A stretch of DNA of 64,000 nt from an uncultured Tolumonas sp. Its GTDB lineage: Bacteria > Pseudomonadota > Gammaproteobacteria > Enterobacterales > Aeromonadaceae. Location: the NCBI RefSeq assembly GCF_963676665.1, contig NZ_OY781371.1:248001-312000 (forward strand), read 5' to 3'. The first letter of the stretch is position 1. The number at the start of each line of letters is the position of its first letter. A program made the position numbers and the translations under genes. The notes under the pieces were generated by a model that saw nothing but the letters and a program-made list of their open reading frames with translations, made no database searches and was not told the DNA's origin. Shown piece by piece: positions 38,296 through 48,887 of this stretch.

Positions 38296-38517
38296 GTTTC
38301 CCTCATGCAAGGAGTAAATGAACTACTTGTTACAAGTAATAATAGAACTCTTTTGGCGATACCCATCCCATTTCTGAGGAAATTTACTAATTTTGCCAAA
38401 TGGCACACAGGATCATTTCTAACATTAACGTATTGATAATGATGTGAGAAAAATTCTGGCTTGGATCAGAAGTTCCGGGCTTGAGGGATACCGGGGTTTA
38501 ATCAGGGGACCTTTAGC

Positions 38518-40170
38518 ATGAATGAAATAGCGTTGGCAGTGAGTGTGTTATCTCTGGTGGCCATAGTGGGATTGTGGCTTGGAAACTTGCGGGTTTATGG
38601 TGTGGGGTTAGGCATCGGCGGTGTGTTATTTGGCGGGATTGCCGTTGGTCATTTTGCTAAGTTATATGGGTTGGTTATCGATTTTCATACGCTCGATTTT
38701 ATCCGGGAATTTGGTCTCATCTTGTTTGTCTATACCATCGGCATACAGGTTGGCCCGGGCTTTTTTGCTTCGTTACGTTCATCGGGATTAAAGTTGAATG
38801 CGTTTGCTGCGTTATTGGTGGTATTGGGCGCCGTGATCGCAGTGATCATTCATAAAGTCTTAAATATTCCATTACCTGTAATTTTGGGCATTTATTCAGG
38901 TTCGGTGACCAATACACCTTCATTGGGGGCGGGGCAACTAATGTTGAGCTCGCTGGGGGCGGATTCCAATGTGATGGCACTGAGTTATGCAGTGGCATAT
39001 CCATTCGGTATTTGCGGCATCTTGCTTTCTATGTGGCTGGTCAGATTGTTTTTCCGGATCAATGTAGACAGTGAAGCTCGGTTATATCAGCAACAATCTG
39101 GCCTGGGGCATGCCGGATTGCAGACGATGAATGTGGAGGTCAAAAATACGAATCTTAATGGGCTGACCTTACAGGAAATTCCGGATTTAGAGGAAGGTGA
39201 AGTGGTCTGTTCCCGCCTGAAACGAAATAACGAATTGCTGGTTCCCAAATCAGATACTGTGATTCAGTTGGGGGATCTGTTGCATTTGGTCGGTGATAAG
39301 AAAGCGTTGCGTAAAGTCAGACTGGTTATTGGTGATGAAGTCGCTGCCTCTCTGTCAACTCAGGGCACTGACATGCGGGTTGAGCGGGTGGTGGTGACGA
39401 ATGAGAAGGTATTGGGTAAAAATCTGGGCGAGCTGCAATTTAAAAATAAATACGATGTGGTTGTTTCACGTTTAAACCGTGCGGGTATCGAATTGGTGCC
39501 AACCAGTGCCTCAGGATTGCAATTCGGTGATATTCTGAATCTGGTTGGGCGGCCTGAAGCGATTGATGCCGTTGCCGGGGTGGTGGGGAATGCACAGAAC
39601 AAATTGCAACAGGTGCAAATGTTACCTGTATTTATCGGGATCGGGCTGGGGGTATTAGTAGGGTCGATTCCCTTTTATGTACCGGGATTTTCAGCAGCGT
39701 TATCACTGGGGCTGGCTGGTGGACCACTGATTGTTGCGTTAATTCTGTCCCGTATTGGCAATGTTGGTTCTCTGTATTGGTTTATGCCGCCGAGCGCGAA
39801 TTTGGCGTTACGTGAAATCGGGATCGTTTTATTTTTATCGGTGGTTGGCCTGAAATCAGGGGGGGGATTTATTGCAACCTTGATTCACGGTGACGGGTTA
39901 CTCTGGATGGCATGTGGTGCAGCCATTACTTTACTCCCACTACTGATCGTGGGCGTGTTGGCCAGAATCTTCGGGCGGATAAATTACTTGTCTTTGTGCG
40001 GCTTGATGGCTGGGTCGATGACAGATCCCCCTGCATTGGCCTTTGCCAATGCGATCCATCCAACCTGTGATGCCGCTTCCTTATCGTATGCGACGGTTTA
40101 TCCGATGGTGATGTTTTTACGCATTATTTCGCCACAACTGTTGATTATCTTGTTGTGGAGCGGTGGTTAG
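38518..40170 (+). CDS. yidE: YidE/YbjL-family putative transporter
   Basis: A 550-aa inner-membrane protein of the AspT/YidE/YbjL antiporter family, very similar in layout to E. coli YidE (553 aa). It has two membrane halves, each with a repeated motif ([18 protein letters not shown] near residue 65; [17 protein letters not shown] near 440; NTPSLGAGQ near 140 and [11 protein letters not shown] near 500). They are separated by two RCK/TrkA-C regulatory domains (about 200-370). Substrate is unknown; related AspT exchanges aspartate for alanine. The gene stands alone between the exported protein and tkt. Confidence 0.92.
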   Translation: MNEIALAVSVLSLVAIVGLWLGNLRVYGVGLGIGGVLFGGIAVGHFAKLYGLVIDFHTLDFIREFGLILFVYTIGIQVGPGFFASLRSSGLKLNAFAALLVVLGAVIAVIIHKVLNIPLPVILGIYSGSVTNTPSLGAGQLMLSSLGADSNVMALSYAVAYPFGICGILLSMWLVRLFFRINVDSEARLYQQQSGLGHAGLQTMNVEVKNTNLNGLTLQEIPDLEEGEVVCSRLKRNNELLVPKSDTVIQLGDLLHLVGDKKALRKVRLVIGDEVAASLSTQGTDMRVERVVVTNEKVLGKNLGELQFKNKYDVVVSRLNRAGIELVPTSASGLQFGDILNLVGRPEAIDAVAGVVGNAQNKLQQVQMLPVFIGIGLGVLVGSIPFYVPGFSAALSLGLAGGPLIVALILSRIGNVGSLYWFMPPSANLALREIGIVLFLSVVGLKSGGGFIATLIHGDGLLWMACGAAITLLPLLIVGVLARIFGRINYLSLCGLMAGSMTDPPALAFANAIHPTCDAASLSYATVYPMVMFLRIISPQLLIILLWSGG

Positions 40171-40184
40171 GCGTGCTGAAAATA

Positions 40185-40216
40185 ACAAAGCCACCGATCT
40201 CGGTGGCTTTGTTTTA
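40185..40216 (+). terminator. Bidirectional terminator between yidE and tkt
   Basis: ACAAAGCCACCG (40185-40196) pairs with CGGTGGCTTTGT (40201-40212) around ATCT, with T- and A-rich flanks. It serves yidE on the plus strand and tkt on the minus strand. Confidence 0.88.
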
Positions 40217-40227
40217 TGGGAGAGACA

Positions 40228-42228
40228 TTAAGACAATAACGCTCGCGCTTTCGCCAGCACGTTTTCGTCACTAAACCCGAACAGCTTAAACAGCTGGTCC
40301 GCCGGAGCGGATTCACCAAAGCTGGTCATGCCAATCACCTCACCATCCAGGCCGGTGTAGCGTTGCCAGTAGTCGGCAATGCTGGCTTCAATCGCCAAGC
40401 GTGCACGCACGGCTTTCGGTAACACCTGCTCTTTGTACTCCGCCGCTTGTTTATCAAACCGCTCGGTGCAGGGCAGTGAAACGACGCGGACCTTCTTGCC
40501 TTCGGCGTTCAAGGTGTTGGCGGCGTTTACCGCCAAACTCACTTCAGAACCGGTCGCCATGATGATGAGTTCTGGCGTGCCGTCGCAATCTTTCAGGATG
40601 TAACCGCCCTTCTCAATGTCGTGCACTTGGCTTTCGGTTCTCGGCTGTTGTGTCAGGTTTTGACGTGAGAATATCAGTGCACTCGGGCCGTTCTGGCGTT
40701 CAATCGCTGCTTTCCAGCTCACCGCTGATTCTACCTGGTCACACGGACGCCAGGTTTCCATATTTGGTGTTAAGCGTAAGCTCGCCAGTTGTTCGACGGG
40801 CTGATGGGTTGGGCCATCTTCGCCCAGACCAATCGAGTCGTGGGTATAGACAAAAATCGAGCGTTGTTTCATCAGTGCGGCCATACGCACCGCATTACGG
40901 GCGTATTCCATAAACATCAGGAAGGTGCCGCCGTAAGGGATAAAACCACCGTGCAGTGTCACGCCATTCATGATGGCCGACATACCAAACTCACGCACAC
41001 CGTAGTGCATGTAGTTGCCCTGTGGGGTTTCAGGGGAAACGTCGAGTGCACTGGTGTGACGGGTCAGGTTGGATGGCGCTAAGTCCGCCGAACCACCGAG
41101 CAGTTCAGGTAAGATTTTCGCGTATTCGTTCAAGGCTTTCTGGCTGGCCTGACGGCTGGCGATGTTTGCAGGGTTAGCTTGCAGGTCAGCGATGTACGCA
41201 TTGGCTTTGGCAGCCCAATCGGCGGTTAATGTGCCTGCGCTTCGGCGTAACAACTCGGCGGCTTCTTGTGGGAACACTTCCTGATAGGCGGCGAATTGTT
41301 TATTCCATTCTTGCTGAACCTGTTGACCCTTAGCCTTGGCATCCCAGGCTTGATAAATATCAGCAGGAATTTCAAACGGGGCATGTGGCCAGTTCAGGAA
41401 CTCACGCACTTTAGTGACTTCATCTTTACCCAACGGTGCACCGTGGCAATCGTGACTGCCGGATTTATTCGGTGAGCCGTAACCGATAATGGTTTTACAG
41501 CAAATCAGCGTCGGGCGCTTAGTATCTGTTTTGGCTTCACGAATGGCAGCATCGAGTGCGCGCGGGTCATGACCATCGACGGCGTCAATCACCTGCCAGC
41601 CGTAAGCACGGAAGCGGGCAGGGGTATCGTCAGTAAACCAGCCATCGACATGACCATCAATCGAGATGCCGTTATCATCCCAAAACGCAATCAGTTTGCC
41701 GAGTTCTAATGTGCCGGCCAGTGAGCAGACCTCATGTGAGATACCTTCCATCAAACAGCCATCGCCCATAAAGGCGTAGGTGTAGTGGTCGACAATGTCA
41801 TGCCCCGGTTTATTAAACTGTGCCGCTAAGGTTTTCTCAGCCAGCGCCATTCCGACCGCATTGGCAATGCCCTGACCCAACGGGCCGGTGGTGGTTTCCA
41901 CACCCGGCGCATAACCGTATTCCGGGTGGCCCGGTGTTTTAGAGTGCAGTTGGCGGAACTGTTTTAATTCTGACAGCGGCAGGTCATAACCCGTGAGATG
42001 CAACAAAGAATACAGCAACATAGAACCGTGACCATTCGATAACACAAAGCGGTCGCGGTTTATCCACGTTGGGTCGGTGGGGTTGTGTTTTAAATGGTGA
42101 CGCCACAGCACTTCAGCGATATCCGCCATACCCATCGGTGCACCGGGGTGACCTGAGTTGGCTTGTTGCACGGCATCGACACTCAACATACGCACAGCGT
42201 TAGCGAGGGTTTTAGGATCTAAACTCAT
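40228..42228 (-). CDS. tkt: Transketolase
   Basis: Thiamine-diphosphate enzyme that transfers two-carbon units between sugar phosphates in the non-oxidative pentose phosphate pathway. The protein (666 aa; E. coli 663-667) shows the N-terminal His motif [23 protein letters not shown], the TPP-binding MGDGCLMEG...[10 protein letters not shown] near residue 153-190, and a pyrimidine domain with [20 protein letters not shown]. It follows tal by 184 nt on the same strand, an arrangement like E. coli talA-tktB, and both lie downstream of araBDA. Confidence 0.95.
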   Translation of the reverse strand: MSLDPKTLANAVRMLSVDAVQQANSGHPGAPMGMADIAEVLWRHHLKHNPTDPTWINRDRFVLSNGHGSMLLYSLLHLTGYDLPLSELKQFRQLHSKTPGHPEYGYAPGVETTTGPLGQGIANAVGMALAEKTLAAQFNKPGHDIVDHYTYAFMGDGCLMEGISHEVCSLAGTLELGKLIAFWDDNGISIDGHVDGWFTDDTPARFRAYGWQVIDAVDGHDPRALDAAIREAKTDTKRPTLICCKTIIGYGSPNKSGSHDCHGAPLGKDEVTKVREFLNWPHAPFEIPADIYQAWDAKAKGQQVQQEWNKQFAAYQEVFPQEAAELLRRSAGTLTADWAAKANAYIADLQANPANIASRQASQKALNEYAKILPELLGGSADLAPSNLTRHTSALDVSPETPQGNYMHYGVREFGMSAIMNGVTLHGGFIPYGGTFLMFMEYARNAVRMAALMKQRSIFVYTHDSIGLGEDGPTHQPVEQLASLRLTPNMETWRPCDQVESAVSWKAAIERQNGPSALIFSRQNLTQQPRTESQVHDIEKGGYILKDCDGTPELIIMATGSEVSLAVNAANTLNAEGKKVRVVSLPCTERFDKQAAEYKEQVLPKAVRARLAIEASIADYWQRYTGLDGEVIGMTSFGESAPADQLFKLFGFSDENVLAKARALLS

Positions 42229-42314
42229 GAGCGGGGCTCCATTATTTTATTCAAAATAGAAACGAGTCTGGCGGATTAGCCAAAAGAGGGTAATGGGAAC
42301 AAGGTCAACGACCC

Positions 42315-42336
42315 GCCGCGCCAAGGATGGCGCGGC
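42315..42336. repeat. GC-rich perfect hairpin between tal and tkt
   Basis: GCCGCGCCA (42315-42323) pairs with TGGCGCGGC (42328-42336) around AGGA. There is no T-run, so it is probably not a simple terminator. The surrounding 60 bp (with CCCCATGGATGGGTTTACG) look non-coding and may be one copy of a dispersed repeat, but only one copy is seen here. Confidence 0.5.
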
Positions 42337-42412
42337 AGAGTCCCCATGGATGGGTTTACGACGTGCCGGTGGCGCTGTTTCCATTTACCGACCATCCATC
42401 CGAAAAACGAAA

Positions 42413-43366
42413 TCAAGCCAATCGTGTTGCCAGCAGCTGCTCTAACTTCACCTGGTCAATCGCAAAGTTACGAATGCCTTCGGCTAACTTCTCGGTCGCC
42501 ATGGCATCTTCATTGTGCTGCCAGCGGAACTCGGTTTCGGTCATGGCGGCAGGGCGGGCTAAACGCACGTCGTCATCGGCTAAATGACGTACCAATTCGC
42601 CGGAAGTTTCTTCCAATTCCTGCAACAGATTCGGGCTGATAGTCAGACGATCACAACCTGACAGTGCTAATACTTCATCGAGATTACGGAAGCTGGCACC
42701 CATCACCACGGTGGCATAACCGTGCTGTTTGTAATATTGATAAATAGCGCGCACAGACAGCACACCCGGGTCGGTTTCTGCGGTGTAGGTCTGACCGGTT
42801 TTGGCTTTGTACCAATCCAAAATGCGACCAACGAATGGTGAAATAAGATACGCACCGGCTTCCGCACAGGCCCGTGCTTGCGCAAAGCTAAACAACAGGG
42901 TCAGGTTGCAGTTAATGCCCTCTTTTTCCAACTGTTCTGCGGCACGAATACCTTCCCACGTGGACGCAATTTTAATCAGCACCCGTGAACGAGGAATGCC
43001 CTGATACTCATACAAGCCAATCAGCTTGCGGGCTTTTTCAATCGTGGCGGCGGTATCAAACGACAGACGCGCATCGACTTCGGTCGAGATGCGGCCCGGC
43101 ACGTGTTTGAGCACTTCACAGCCAATTGCGACGATGAGACGGTCAGCCGCTTCTTCGACTTGCACGGCGATATCAGCCGACAGTGGTTTCGCCTGTGTTA
43201 TTACGCTTTCCAGCAGCGGTGCATATTCCGGGCTGGCAACAGCTTTCAAAATCAATGATGGATTAGTGGTCGCATCTTCCGGTGAATACAATTTAATGGC
43301 GGGTAACTCGCCCGTGTCGGCGACGACCGTAGTAACGGCACGTAATTGTTGTAACAAACTGCTCAC
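42413..43366 (-). CDS. tal: Transaldolase
   Basis: Transaldolase moves a dihydroxyacetone unit between sugar phosphates via a lysine Schiff base. The chosen GTG start ([19 protein letters not shown]) gives 317 aa, the exact TalB length, and has AAGGAG five bases upstream. An in-frame GTG at 43450 would add a 28-residue tail encoded by the ERIC repeat and is rejected. Signatures are [12 protein letters not shown] near residue 31, the catalytic KIASTWEGI near 132 and [12 protein letters not shown] near 235. Located between araA and tkt on the same strand. Confidence 0.94.
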   Translation of the reverse strand: MSSLLQQLRAVTTVVADTGELPAIKLYSPEDATTNPSLILKAVASPEYAPLLESVITQAKPLSADIAVQVEEAADRLIVAIGCEVLKHVPGRISTEVDARLSFDTAATIEKARKLIGLYEYQGIPRSRVLIKIASTWEGIRAAEQLEKEGINCNLTLLFSFAQARACAEAGAYLISPFVGRILDWYKAKTGQTYTAETDPGVLSVRAIYQYYKQHGYATVVMGASFRNLDEVLALSGCDRLTISPNLLQELEETSGELVRHLADDDVRLARPAAMTETEFRWQHNEDAMATEKLAEGIRNFAIDQVKLEQLLATRLA

Positions 43367-43393
43367 GATAGCTCCTTGTCGCTCTGAAAGGCC

Positions 43394-43519
43394 ATACCCT
43401 TTGTTCTTGAAGTTGCAGCTGCGTTGACGGCGTTCTTTCACCCCAATCACACAGTCTATCTATGCTCATGGGGATTCATTCTCTTGTCGCCTTGCTGCAA
43501 CGCCAATTACTTTGGGTAT
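43394..43519 (+). repeat. ERIC-family repeat, copy 1
   Basis: 126 bp bounded by ATACCC and GGGTAT, with extended inverted ends (TTGAAGTTGCAGC and GCTGCAACGCCAA). The core reads CACCCCAATCACACAG and CTCATGGGGATTC, equivalent to the ERIC core used for the ERIC1R/ERIC2 fingerprint primers. It lies in the 5' leader of tal, ending 28 nt before the tal start codon, and downstream of the araA hairpin. Confidence 0.85.
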
Positions 43520-43544
43520 ATGTCGAGGTTTATACAGAAGTTAT

Positions 43545-43566
43545 ACCCCCGTTGGGTAACGGGGGT
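43545..43566 (-). terminator. Hairpin after araA
   Basis: A 9-bp perfect stem ACCCCCGTT/AACGGGGGT around a 4-nt loop lies 8 bp beyond the araA stop. On the minus strand it lacks a long T-run (ATAACTTCT follows), so termination may be partial and read-through into tal is possible. Confidence 0.55.
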
Positions 43567-43573
43567 GTTAAAT

Positions 43574-45073
43574 TTATTTACAAAATTTGTAATAGACCTC
43601 ATTCCAGAGAATTTCTTTCTTCAATTCAGGGATTGTGGTGTTTTCATCAATCAGCAGGAACTCAATGCCCGCCATCTCAGCGTAGATCCGCAGATATTCG
43701 GCATCCACCGCCTGACTGAACACGGAGTGGTGTGCTGCACCCGCTAAGATCCACGCTTCTGCGCCAACTTCCAGATTTGGTTTTGGTTCCCACAATGCGC
43801 AAGCAACAGGTAGTTTTGGCAGCGCGTGAGGCAGATCAACCACATCCAAATTGTTGACGACCAGACGGAAACGGTTGCCCATGTCGATCAGGCTGGCATT
43901 CACTGCTTTGCCGGCAGGGGCAGAGAACAACAAACGTGCAGGTGGTGCTTTTTTACCGATGCCTAAGTGTTGCACGTCGAGCACTGGTTTTTTGCTGGCA
44001 ATAGATGGGCAAACCTCCAGCATATGCGCACCCAACACCAGATTCTTACCGTCTTCCAGATGGTAGGTGTAGTCTTCCATAAATGAGGTGCCGCCTGGCA
44101 GACCGTGTCCCATCACTTTCAATGTTCGGAGCAGTGCGGCGGTTTTCCAGTCACCTTCACCACCGAAACCGTAACCTTGTTGCATCAGACGTTGGCAAGC
44201 CAAGCCCGGCAACTGGTGAATACCGTACAGATCTTCAAAGGTAGTCGTGAACGCGCCGAAATTACCTTGTTGCAGGAATTTCTTCATGCCAAGTTCCTGG
44301 CGTGCCGCTTCGTATAACGATTCGCGGTAAGTGCCACCGACTTTCACGGCATCAGTCAGGGTATAAATGGTTTCATACTCATCCAGCAATGCATTGATAT
44401 CGCCAGCAGAAACGTCATTGATCACTTTGACCAGATCGCCGACGGGGTGGTAATTCACCTGATAACCGAATTGAATTTGCGCTTCAACTTTGTCGCCTTC
44501 CGTCACGGCGACATTACGCATGTTGTCACCGAAACGAGCGACTTTCATCTGTTTGCTGTCATAGACAGCAGCGGCAATACGCATCCAACGGGCAATTTTT
44601 TCATGTGCCGCTTTATCTTCCCAATAGCCAACCACAACGGTACGAGGCAGACGCAGGCGGGCACCCATGAAACCGAACTCGCGACCACCATGGGCAGTCT
44701 GGTTCAGGTTCATGAAATCCATGTCGATCTCGCCCCATGGCAGATCTTTGTTGAACTGAGTATGGAATTGCAGCAGTGGTTTGTTCAATTGTGTCAGCGC
44801 TGGGATCCACATTTTGGCTGGTGAGAAGGTGTGCATCCACACCATCACACCCACGCACTGCTGAGCGTGATTGGCATCGCGGGCAATGGCAGAGATTTCA
44901 TCCAGCGTAGTGCCAGTTGGTTTCAGCACAATTTTCAGCGGCAGACCGGCTTTTTCGTTCAGCTGATTGGTAATGATTTGGGCATGATCAGCCACTTGTT
45001 TCAGTGTTTCTGGGCCATACAAATGTTGGCTACCGACGACAAACCAAACTTCTAACTGTTTTAAAAATTCCAT
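43574..45073 (-). CDS. araA: L-arabinose isomerase
   Basis: AraA interconverts L-arabinose and L-ribulose with Mn2+. The protein (499 aa; E. coli 500) starts [22 protein letters not shown], has [13 protein letters not shown] near residue 90, and the metal and catalytic residues in [10 protein letters not shown] (about 305) and [13 protein letters not shown] (about 330). It lies 17 nt downstream of araD, the order araB-araD-araA differing from the E. coli araBAD order. Confidence 0.97.
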   Translation of the reverse strand: MEFLKQLEVWFVVGSQHLYGPETLKQVADHAQIITNQLNEKAGLPLKIVLKPTGTTLDEISAIARDANHAQQCVGVMVWMHTFSPAKMWIPALTQLNKPLLQFHTQFNKDLPWGEIDMDFMNLNQTAHGGREFGFMGARLRLPRTVVVGYWEDKAAHEKIARWMRIAAAVYDSKQMKVARFGDNMRNVAVTEGDKVEAQIQFGYQVNYHPVGDLVKVINDVSAGDINALLDEYETIYTLTDAVKVGGTYRESLYEAARQELGMKKFLQQGNFGAFTTTFEDLYGIHQLPGLACQRLMQQGYGFGGEGDWKTAALLRTLKVMGHGLPGGTSFMEDYTYHLEDGKNLVLGAHMLEVCPSIASKKPVLDVQHLGIGKKAPPARLLFSAPAGKAVNASLIDMGNRFRLVVNNLDVVDLPHALPKLPVACALWEPKPNLEVGAEAWILAGAAHHSVFSQAVDAEYLRIYAEMAGIEFLLIDENTTIPELKKEILWNEVYYKFCK

Positions 45074-45090
45074 GATTCATTCCTCGTCTA

Positions 45091-45792
45091 TTATTTGGCG
45101 GTTGATTGACCGTAATAAGCATTTTTACCGTGTTTGCGCTGGTAGTGTTTTTCCAGCATGTAATCGGGCAGCGCTGCCGCTTGCGGGTTTAACTGATGAG
45201 TGATCCACGCCATGCGCGCAACTTCTTCCAGTACGACAGCGTTGTGCACCGCATCATGCGCATCTTTACCCCAGCTGAACGGACCATGATTGGCGACCAG
45301 AATGCCGGGCATGGTCAGCGGTGGCGTATCGCGCAGCGTTTCTACAATCAGGTGTCCGGTGAGACCTTCGTAGTCTTCGTGCACTTCTGATTCGGTTAAC
45401 AAGCGGGTGCAAGGCACATCGCCGTGGAAGTAATCGGCCTGCGTGGTGCCCTGGATCGGGATCGCGCGGCGTGATTGCGCCCAAGCGGTGGCATGGGTGG
45501 AATGGGTATGCACGACACCACCGAGTTCCGGGTAGCGGCGATACATCACCAGATGGGTTGGGGTATCGGAAGAAGGTCGCAGCGTTCCCTCAACACGGTT
45601 TCCCTCCAGATCCAATACCACCATGTCATCGACTTTCATGGTTTCGTAGCTGACGCCGCTCGGTTTGATCACCACTAAACCGCGTTCGCGATCGATAGCG
45701 CTGACATTACCCCAGGTGAAGGTCACCAGGTCGTAACGCGGCAGATCGAGATTGGCTTCCAGCACTTGCTGTTTGAGTTGTTGCAGGCTCAT
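45091..45792 (-). CDS. araD: L-ribulose-5-phosphate 4-epimerase
   Basis: AraD epimerises L-ribulose-5-phosphate to D-xylulose-5-phosphate through a zinc-dependent retro-aldol reaction. The 233-aa protein has [20 protein letters not shown] near residue 17, the zinc-binding [12 protein letters not shown] near 95-106, and [13 protein letters not shown] near 167. Its start overlaps the araB stop by ATGA, indicating translational coupling. Confidence 0.96.
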   Translation of the reverse strand: MSLQQLKQQVLEANLDLPRYDLVTFTWGNVSAIDRERGLVVIKPSGVSYETMKVDDMVVLDLEGNRVEGTLRPSSDTPTHLVMYRRYPELGGVVHTHSTHATAWAQSRRAIPIQGTTQADYFHGDVPCTRLLTESEVHEDYEGLTGHLIVETLRDTPPLTMPGILVANHGPFSWGKDAHDAVHNAVVLEEVARMAWITHQLNPQAAALPDYMLEKHYQRKHGKNAYYGQSTAK

Positions 45793-47480
45793 GCTGATTT
45801 TCCTTCGTTATATTTATCGGCGTTATACAGTGGCTCTGCCGCTTCGCCCCATTTCAGGTAACGTTGATAGAGGGTTTCGTATTCAGCGACTTTGTCTGCT
45901 TGTGGTTGGTGTGTACGTTCCACTGGGCTGGCCATGTTGTCTTGAGCAGCACTGATGGATGGATAAATATCCGCAGCGACCGCAGCAAAAATTGCGGCAC
46001 CTAATGCACAGCATTGATCAGAGGCCACTACTTGGATCGGGCGATTCATCACATCCGCACAAACCTGCATTACGGTCGGGGATTTACGCGCAATGCCACC
46101 TAACGCCATGACTTGTTCGACTGGCACATCCTGGCTGGTCATGCATTCCATGATGCTGCGAGCGCCAAAGGCGGTAGAGGCAATCAGTGCGCCGAATAAA
46201 TCAGGGGCATCGCTGCCGAGATTTAAGCCAGTGATGGTGCCTTTCAGGCGTTGGTTGGCATTTGGTGTGCGACGGCCATTAAACCAGTCGAGCACGACCG
46301 GCAGATGAGCCAGATCGACCTGTTTGTCCCACGATTGGGTCAGTGAGGCCAACATCTGCTGTTTGTAATTTTCCAGTGCGGTTTTCAATTCAGGATAGGT
46401 TTTGGTGAGTTGATCCAGCGGCCAGCTCAGCAGGCGCTGATACCACGCATAAATATCACCGAAAGCGGATTGTCCGGCTTCCAGACCGATCATGCCGGGC
46501 ACGACGCTGCCATCAACCTGACCACAGATGCCGGCAATTGCGCGGCGACCAATGGTGGCGTGATCCGCAATCAAAATGTCACAAGTGGATGTGCCGATCA
46601 CTTTCACCAGCGTATTCAGGCTGGCACCCGCACCCACGGCGCCCATATGGCAGTCGAATGCGCCGCCAGCAATCATCACATCATCTGGCAGATGCAGGCG
46701 TTCCGCCCATTCGGAGGTGATTTTCCCTACCGGAATATCGGCAGTATAGGTTTCCGTAAACAGTGGGTAGTCGAGATCTTTGGTCAGTAATGGGTCGAGG
46801 GCATTCAGGAAATCTGCGGCAGGCAGGCCACCCCATTCCGGGTTCCACAATGATTTGTGACCAGCAGAGCAGCGACCACGTTTGATGTTTTTCGGCGCTT
46901 GTGTGCCGCTCAACAGCGCTGGCACCCAGTCACACAACTCGATCCAGTTACAAGCGGCTTCACGCACAGCGGCATCGGCGCGGGAGACGTGCAGAATTTT
47001 GGCCCAAAACCATTCAGAAGAGTAAATGCCACCAATGTAGCGACTGTAATCAGTGAACTTACCGCTATGGCATAACGCGGTAATGGTTTCCGCTTCAGCA
47101 ATCGCGGTGTGGTCTTTCCACAACACGAACATAGCGTTCGGGTTTTTCGCAAACTCGTCACGCAGCGCCAGCACATTACCATCAGCATCAATAGGGGCCG
47201 GCGTTGAGCCAGTGGTGTCGACACCAATGCCGCGAATCGCAGCGCGTTGCGCAGGTTCTAATAACGAAACCACCTGCTGCACGGCTTTTTCCATCGATTC
47301 GATGTAGTCGAGTGGGTGGTGGCGGAATTGATTATTGATCGCGTCGCAAAACTTGCCTTCGCTCCAGCGTGGGTAATAGACCACGTGGGTGGCCAGCTCG
47401 GCGCCATCTCGGCATCGCACGGCTAATGCCCGCACGGAGTCGCTGCCGAAGTCGAGACCGATAACGATGTGCTCAGACAT
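45789..47480 (-). CDS. araB: Ribulokinase
   Basis: AraB, an FGGY-family kinase, phosphorylates L-ribulose with ATP. The 563-aa protein (E. coli 566) begins with the phosphate-1 motif [17 protein letters not shown], has [15 protein letters not shown] near residue 90, [14 protein letters not shown] near 275 and the FGGY-C region [24 protein letters not shown] near 465. First gene of the araBDA(tal-tkt) strand, divergent from araF across 366 bp containing AraC-like sites. Confidence 0.97.
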   Translation of the reverse strand: MSEHIVIGLDFGSDSVRALAVRCRDGAELATHVVYYPRWSEGKFCDAINNQFRHHPLDYIESMEKAVQQVVSLLEPAQRAAIRGIGVDTTGSTPAPIDADGNVLALRDEFAKNPNAMFVLWKDHTAIAEAETITALCHSGKFTDYSRYIGGIYSSEWFWAKILHVSRADAAVREAACNWIELCDWVPALLSGTQAPKNIKRGRCSAGHKSLWNPEWGGLPAADFLNALDPLLTKDLDYPLFTETYTADIPVGKITSEWAERLHLPDDVMIAGGAFDCHMGAVGAGASLNTLVKVIGTSTCDILIADHATIGRRAIAGICGQVDGSVVPGMIGLEAGQSAFGDIYAWYQRLLSWPLDQLTKTYPELKTALENYKQQMLASLTQSWDKQVDLAHLPVVLDWFNGRRTPNANQRLKGTITGLNLGSDAPDLFGALIASTAFGARSIMECMTSQDVPVEQVMALGGIARKSPTVMQVCADVMNRPIQVVASDQCCALGAAIFAAVAADIYPSISAAQDNMASPVERTHQPQADKVAEYETLYQRYLKWGEAAEPLYNADKYNEGKSA

Positions 47481-47846
47481 GGTGTTCTCCTGAAAAAATA
47501 GAATGAATGGAATCCTGTGATGGAAACCATAGGAGATGTTGGCAACGAGCAGTTAGTAATTGCCTGCTGAAAATATGGACATATTTGCTGTCTGATTGGT
47601 TTATGGAAGGCAGTTCAAATTTCGATATATGACTAAATTGCTAAAGATATAGACGAAATGGCTACAATTTTTCTGCGTGATCCAGGTCTCTAAATTTCCC
47701 TGAGAAAACGATTACAACTAATAGCGTTCAATCAACGAAGTCGATAAACAACTGTTTTAGCTTGCTGTTTTTCAGGTTGATGCCAACACACACAATTGAA
47801 GCATCAAATAATTGAATTTAACGACACAACAGCTGGAGACAACACC
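47481..47846. other. Divergent araB/araF control region
   Basis: The 366 bp contain tandem AraC-like 17-mers, described separately, and the araB and araF leaders. TGTGATGG near 47518 is half of a CRP site; no complete CRP palindrome (TGTGA-N6-TCACA) was found. No gene is visible. Confidence 0.65.
47574..47664 (-). promoter_or_regulatory. AraC-like binding half-sites
   Basis: Read towards araB on the minus strand, TAGCCATTTCGTCTATA (47664-47648) and AGC..TAGCAATTTAGTCATAT (47643-47627) are two 17-mers 21 bp apart with a 4-bp gap, the spacing and orientation of E. coli araI1-araI2 (TAGCATTTTTATCCATA). A third site, CAGCAAATATGTCCATA (47590-47574), lies further downstream. Together these suggest arabinose-bound AraC activates araBDA and, in the other direction, araFGH. 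Matches were judged by eye at 10-12 of 17 positions. Confidence 0.6.
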
Positions 47847-48830
47847 ATGAATAAAATGGTTAAAAATCTAATCACTGCAGGTTTAGCACTTGGTATAGCT
47901 AATTCTGCTTTTGCTGCAGAGAAGCTGAAGTTGGGATATCTGGTTAAACAACCAGAAGAACCATGGTTCCAGACTGAATGGGCCTTTGCAGACAAAGCCG
48001 GTCACGATCTGAATTTCGATGTCATCAAGATTGCTGTTCCGGATGGTGAGAAGACGCTGAATGCGATTGACAGCTTGGCTGCTAACGGTGCGAAAGGCTT
48101 TGTCATCTGCACACCAGATCCAAAATTAGGCCCAGCTATCATGGCGAAAGCAAAAAGCATGGATCTGAAAGTCATCACTGTTGATGACCAGTTTGTGAAT
48201 GCCAAAGGCAATCCAATGACTGATGTTCCGTTGGTGATGATGGCTGCGACCAAAATTGGTGAACGCCAAGGTCAGGAACTTTATAAAGAAATGACCGCCC
48301 GTAAATGGGATGTCAAAGAAACCGGCGTATTAGCTATCACTGCCAATGAATTAGACACCGCTCGTCGCCGTGTTGAAGGTTCAATCAGTGCATTGAAAGC
48401 AGCCAGTTTCCCTGAAGCGCAGATTTACAGCGTACCAACGAAAGCGAACGACATTCCAGGCGCACTGGATGCCGCCAACTCCATGCTGGTACAACATCCA
48501 AATGTGAAAAACTGGCTGATCGTGGGTATGAACGATAACACCGTATTAGGTGGTGTGCGTGCAACTGAAGGCCAGGGCTTCAAAGCTGAAAACGTCATTG
48601 GTATCGGTATCAATGGTGTGGATGCGGTGAATGAACTGTCGAAATCAAAAGCGACCGGCTTCTTTGGTTCTCTGCTGCCAAGCCCGGATATCCATGGTTA
48701 CAAGAGTATTCAGATGCTGAATGACTGGGTTGTGAAAGGTGTTGAGCCTGCCAAATTCACTGAAGTGACTGACGTAGTGCTGATCACTCGTGACAACTTC
48801 AAAGTCGAGCTGAAGAAAAAAGGTCTGTAA
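47847..48830 (+). CDS. araF: L-arabinose ABC transporter, periplasmic binding protein
   Basis: AraF is the high-affinity periplasmic arabinose receptor. The 327-aa precursor (E. coli 329) has a signal peptide MNKMVKNLITAGLALGIANSAFA cut before AEKLKLGYLVKQPEEPWFQTEW, then the two-lobed type I fold with ICTPDPKLGPAIM near residue 88 and WLIVGMNDNTVLGGVRATEG near 222. The ATG at 47847 has GGAGAC upstream; an in-frame ATG at 47796 precedes the signal sequence and is rejected. It heads araF-araG-araH-mcp. Confidence 0.96.
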   Translation: MNKMVKNLITAGLALGIANSAFAAEKLKLGYLVKQPEEPWFQTEWAFADKAGHDLNFDVIKIAVPDGEKTLNAIDSLAANGAKGFVICTPDPKLGPAIMAKAKSMDLKVITVDDQFVNAKGNPMTDVPLVMMAATKIGERQGQELYKEMTARKWDVKETGVLAITANELDTARRRVEGSISALKAASFPEAQIYSVPTKANDIPGALDAANSMLVQHPNVKNWLIVGMNDNTVLGGVRATEGQGFKAENVIGIGINGVDAVNELSKSKATGFFGSLLPSPDIHGYKSIQMLNDWVVKGVEPAKFTEVTDVVLITRDNFKVELKKKGL

Positions 48831-48846
48831 TCGGAATTAATATGCT

Positions 48847-48872
48847 CCGGCATGGGGGAAAGCCCATGCCGG
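48847..48872 (+). promoter_or_regulatory. Strong hairpin between araF and araG
   Basis: CCGGCATGGG (48847-48856) pairs perfectly with CCCATGCCGG (48863-48872) around a 6-nt loop, 17 nt after the araF stop and 15 nt before the araG start. There is no T-run. Such hairpins after binding-protein genes usually protect the upstream mRNA and let the receptor be made in excess over the ATPase and permease. Confidence 0.7.
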
Positions 48873-48887
48873 GCGCGGAGTGAAAAA

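Noticed and set aside
42327-42587. Open frame across the tal/tkt gap on the plus strand
   Set aside because: It runs into antisense tal sequence and has no ribosome site or family resemblance.
43367-43450. N-terminal extension of transaldolase starting at 43450
   Set aside because: The extra 28 codons lie mostly in the ERIC repeat, while GTG at 43366 has an ideal ribosome site and gives the family length.
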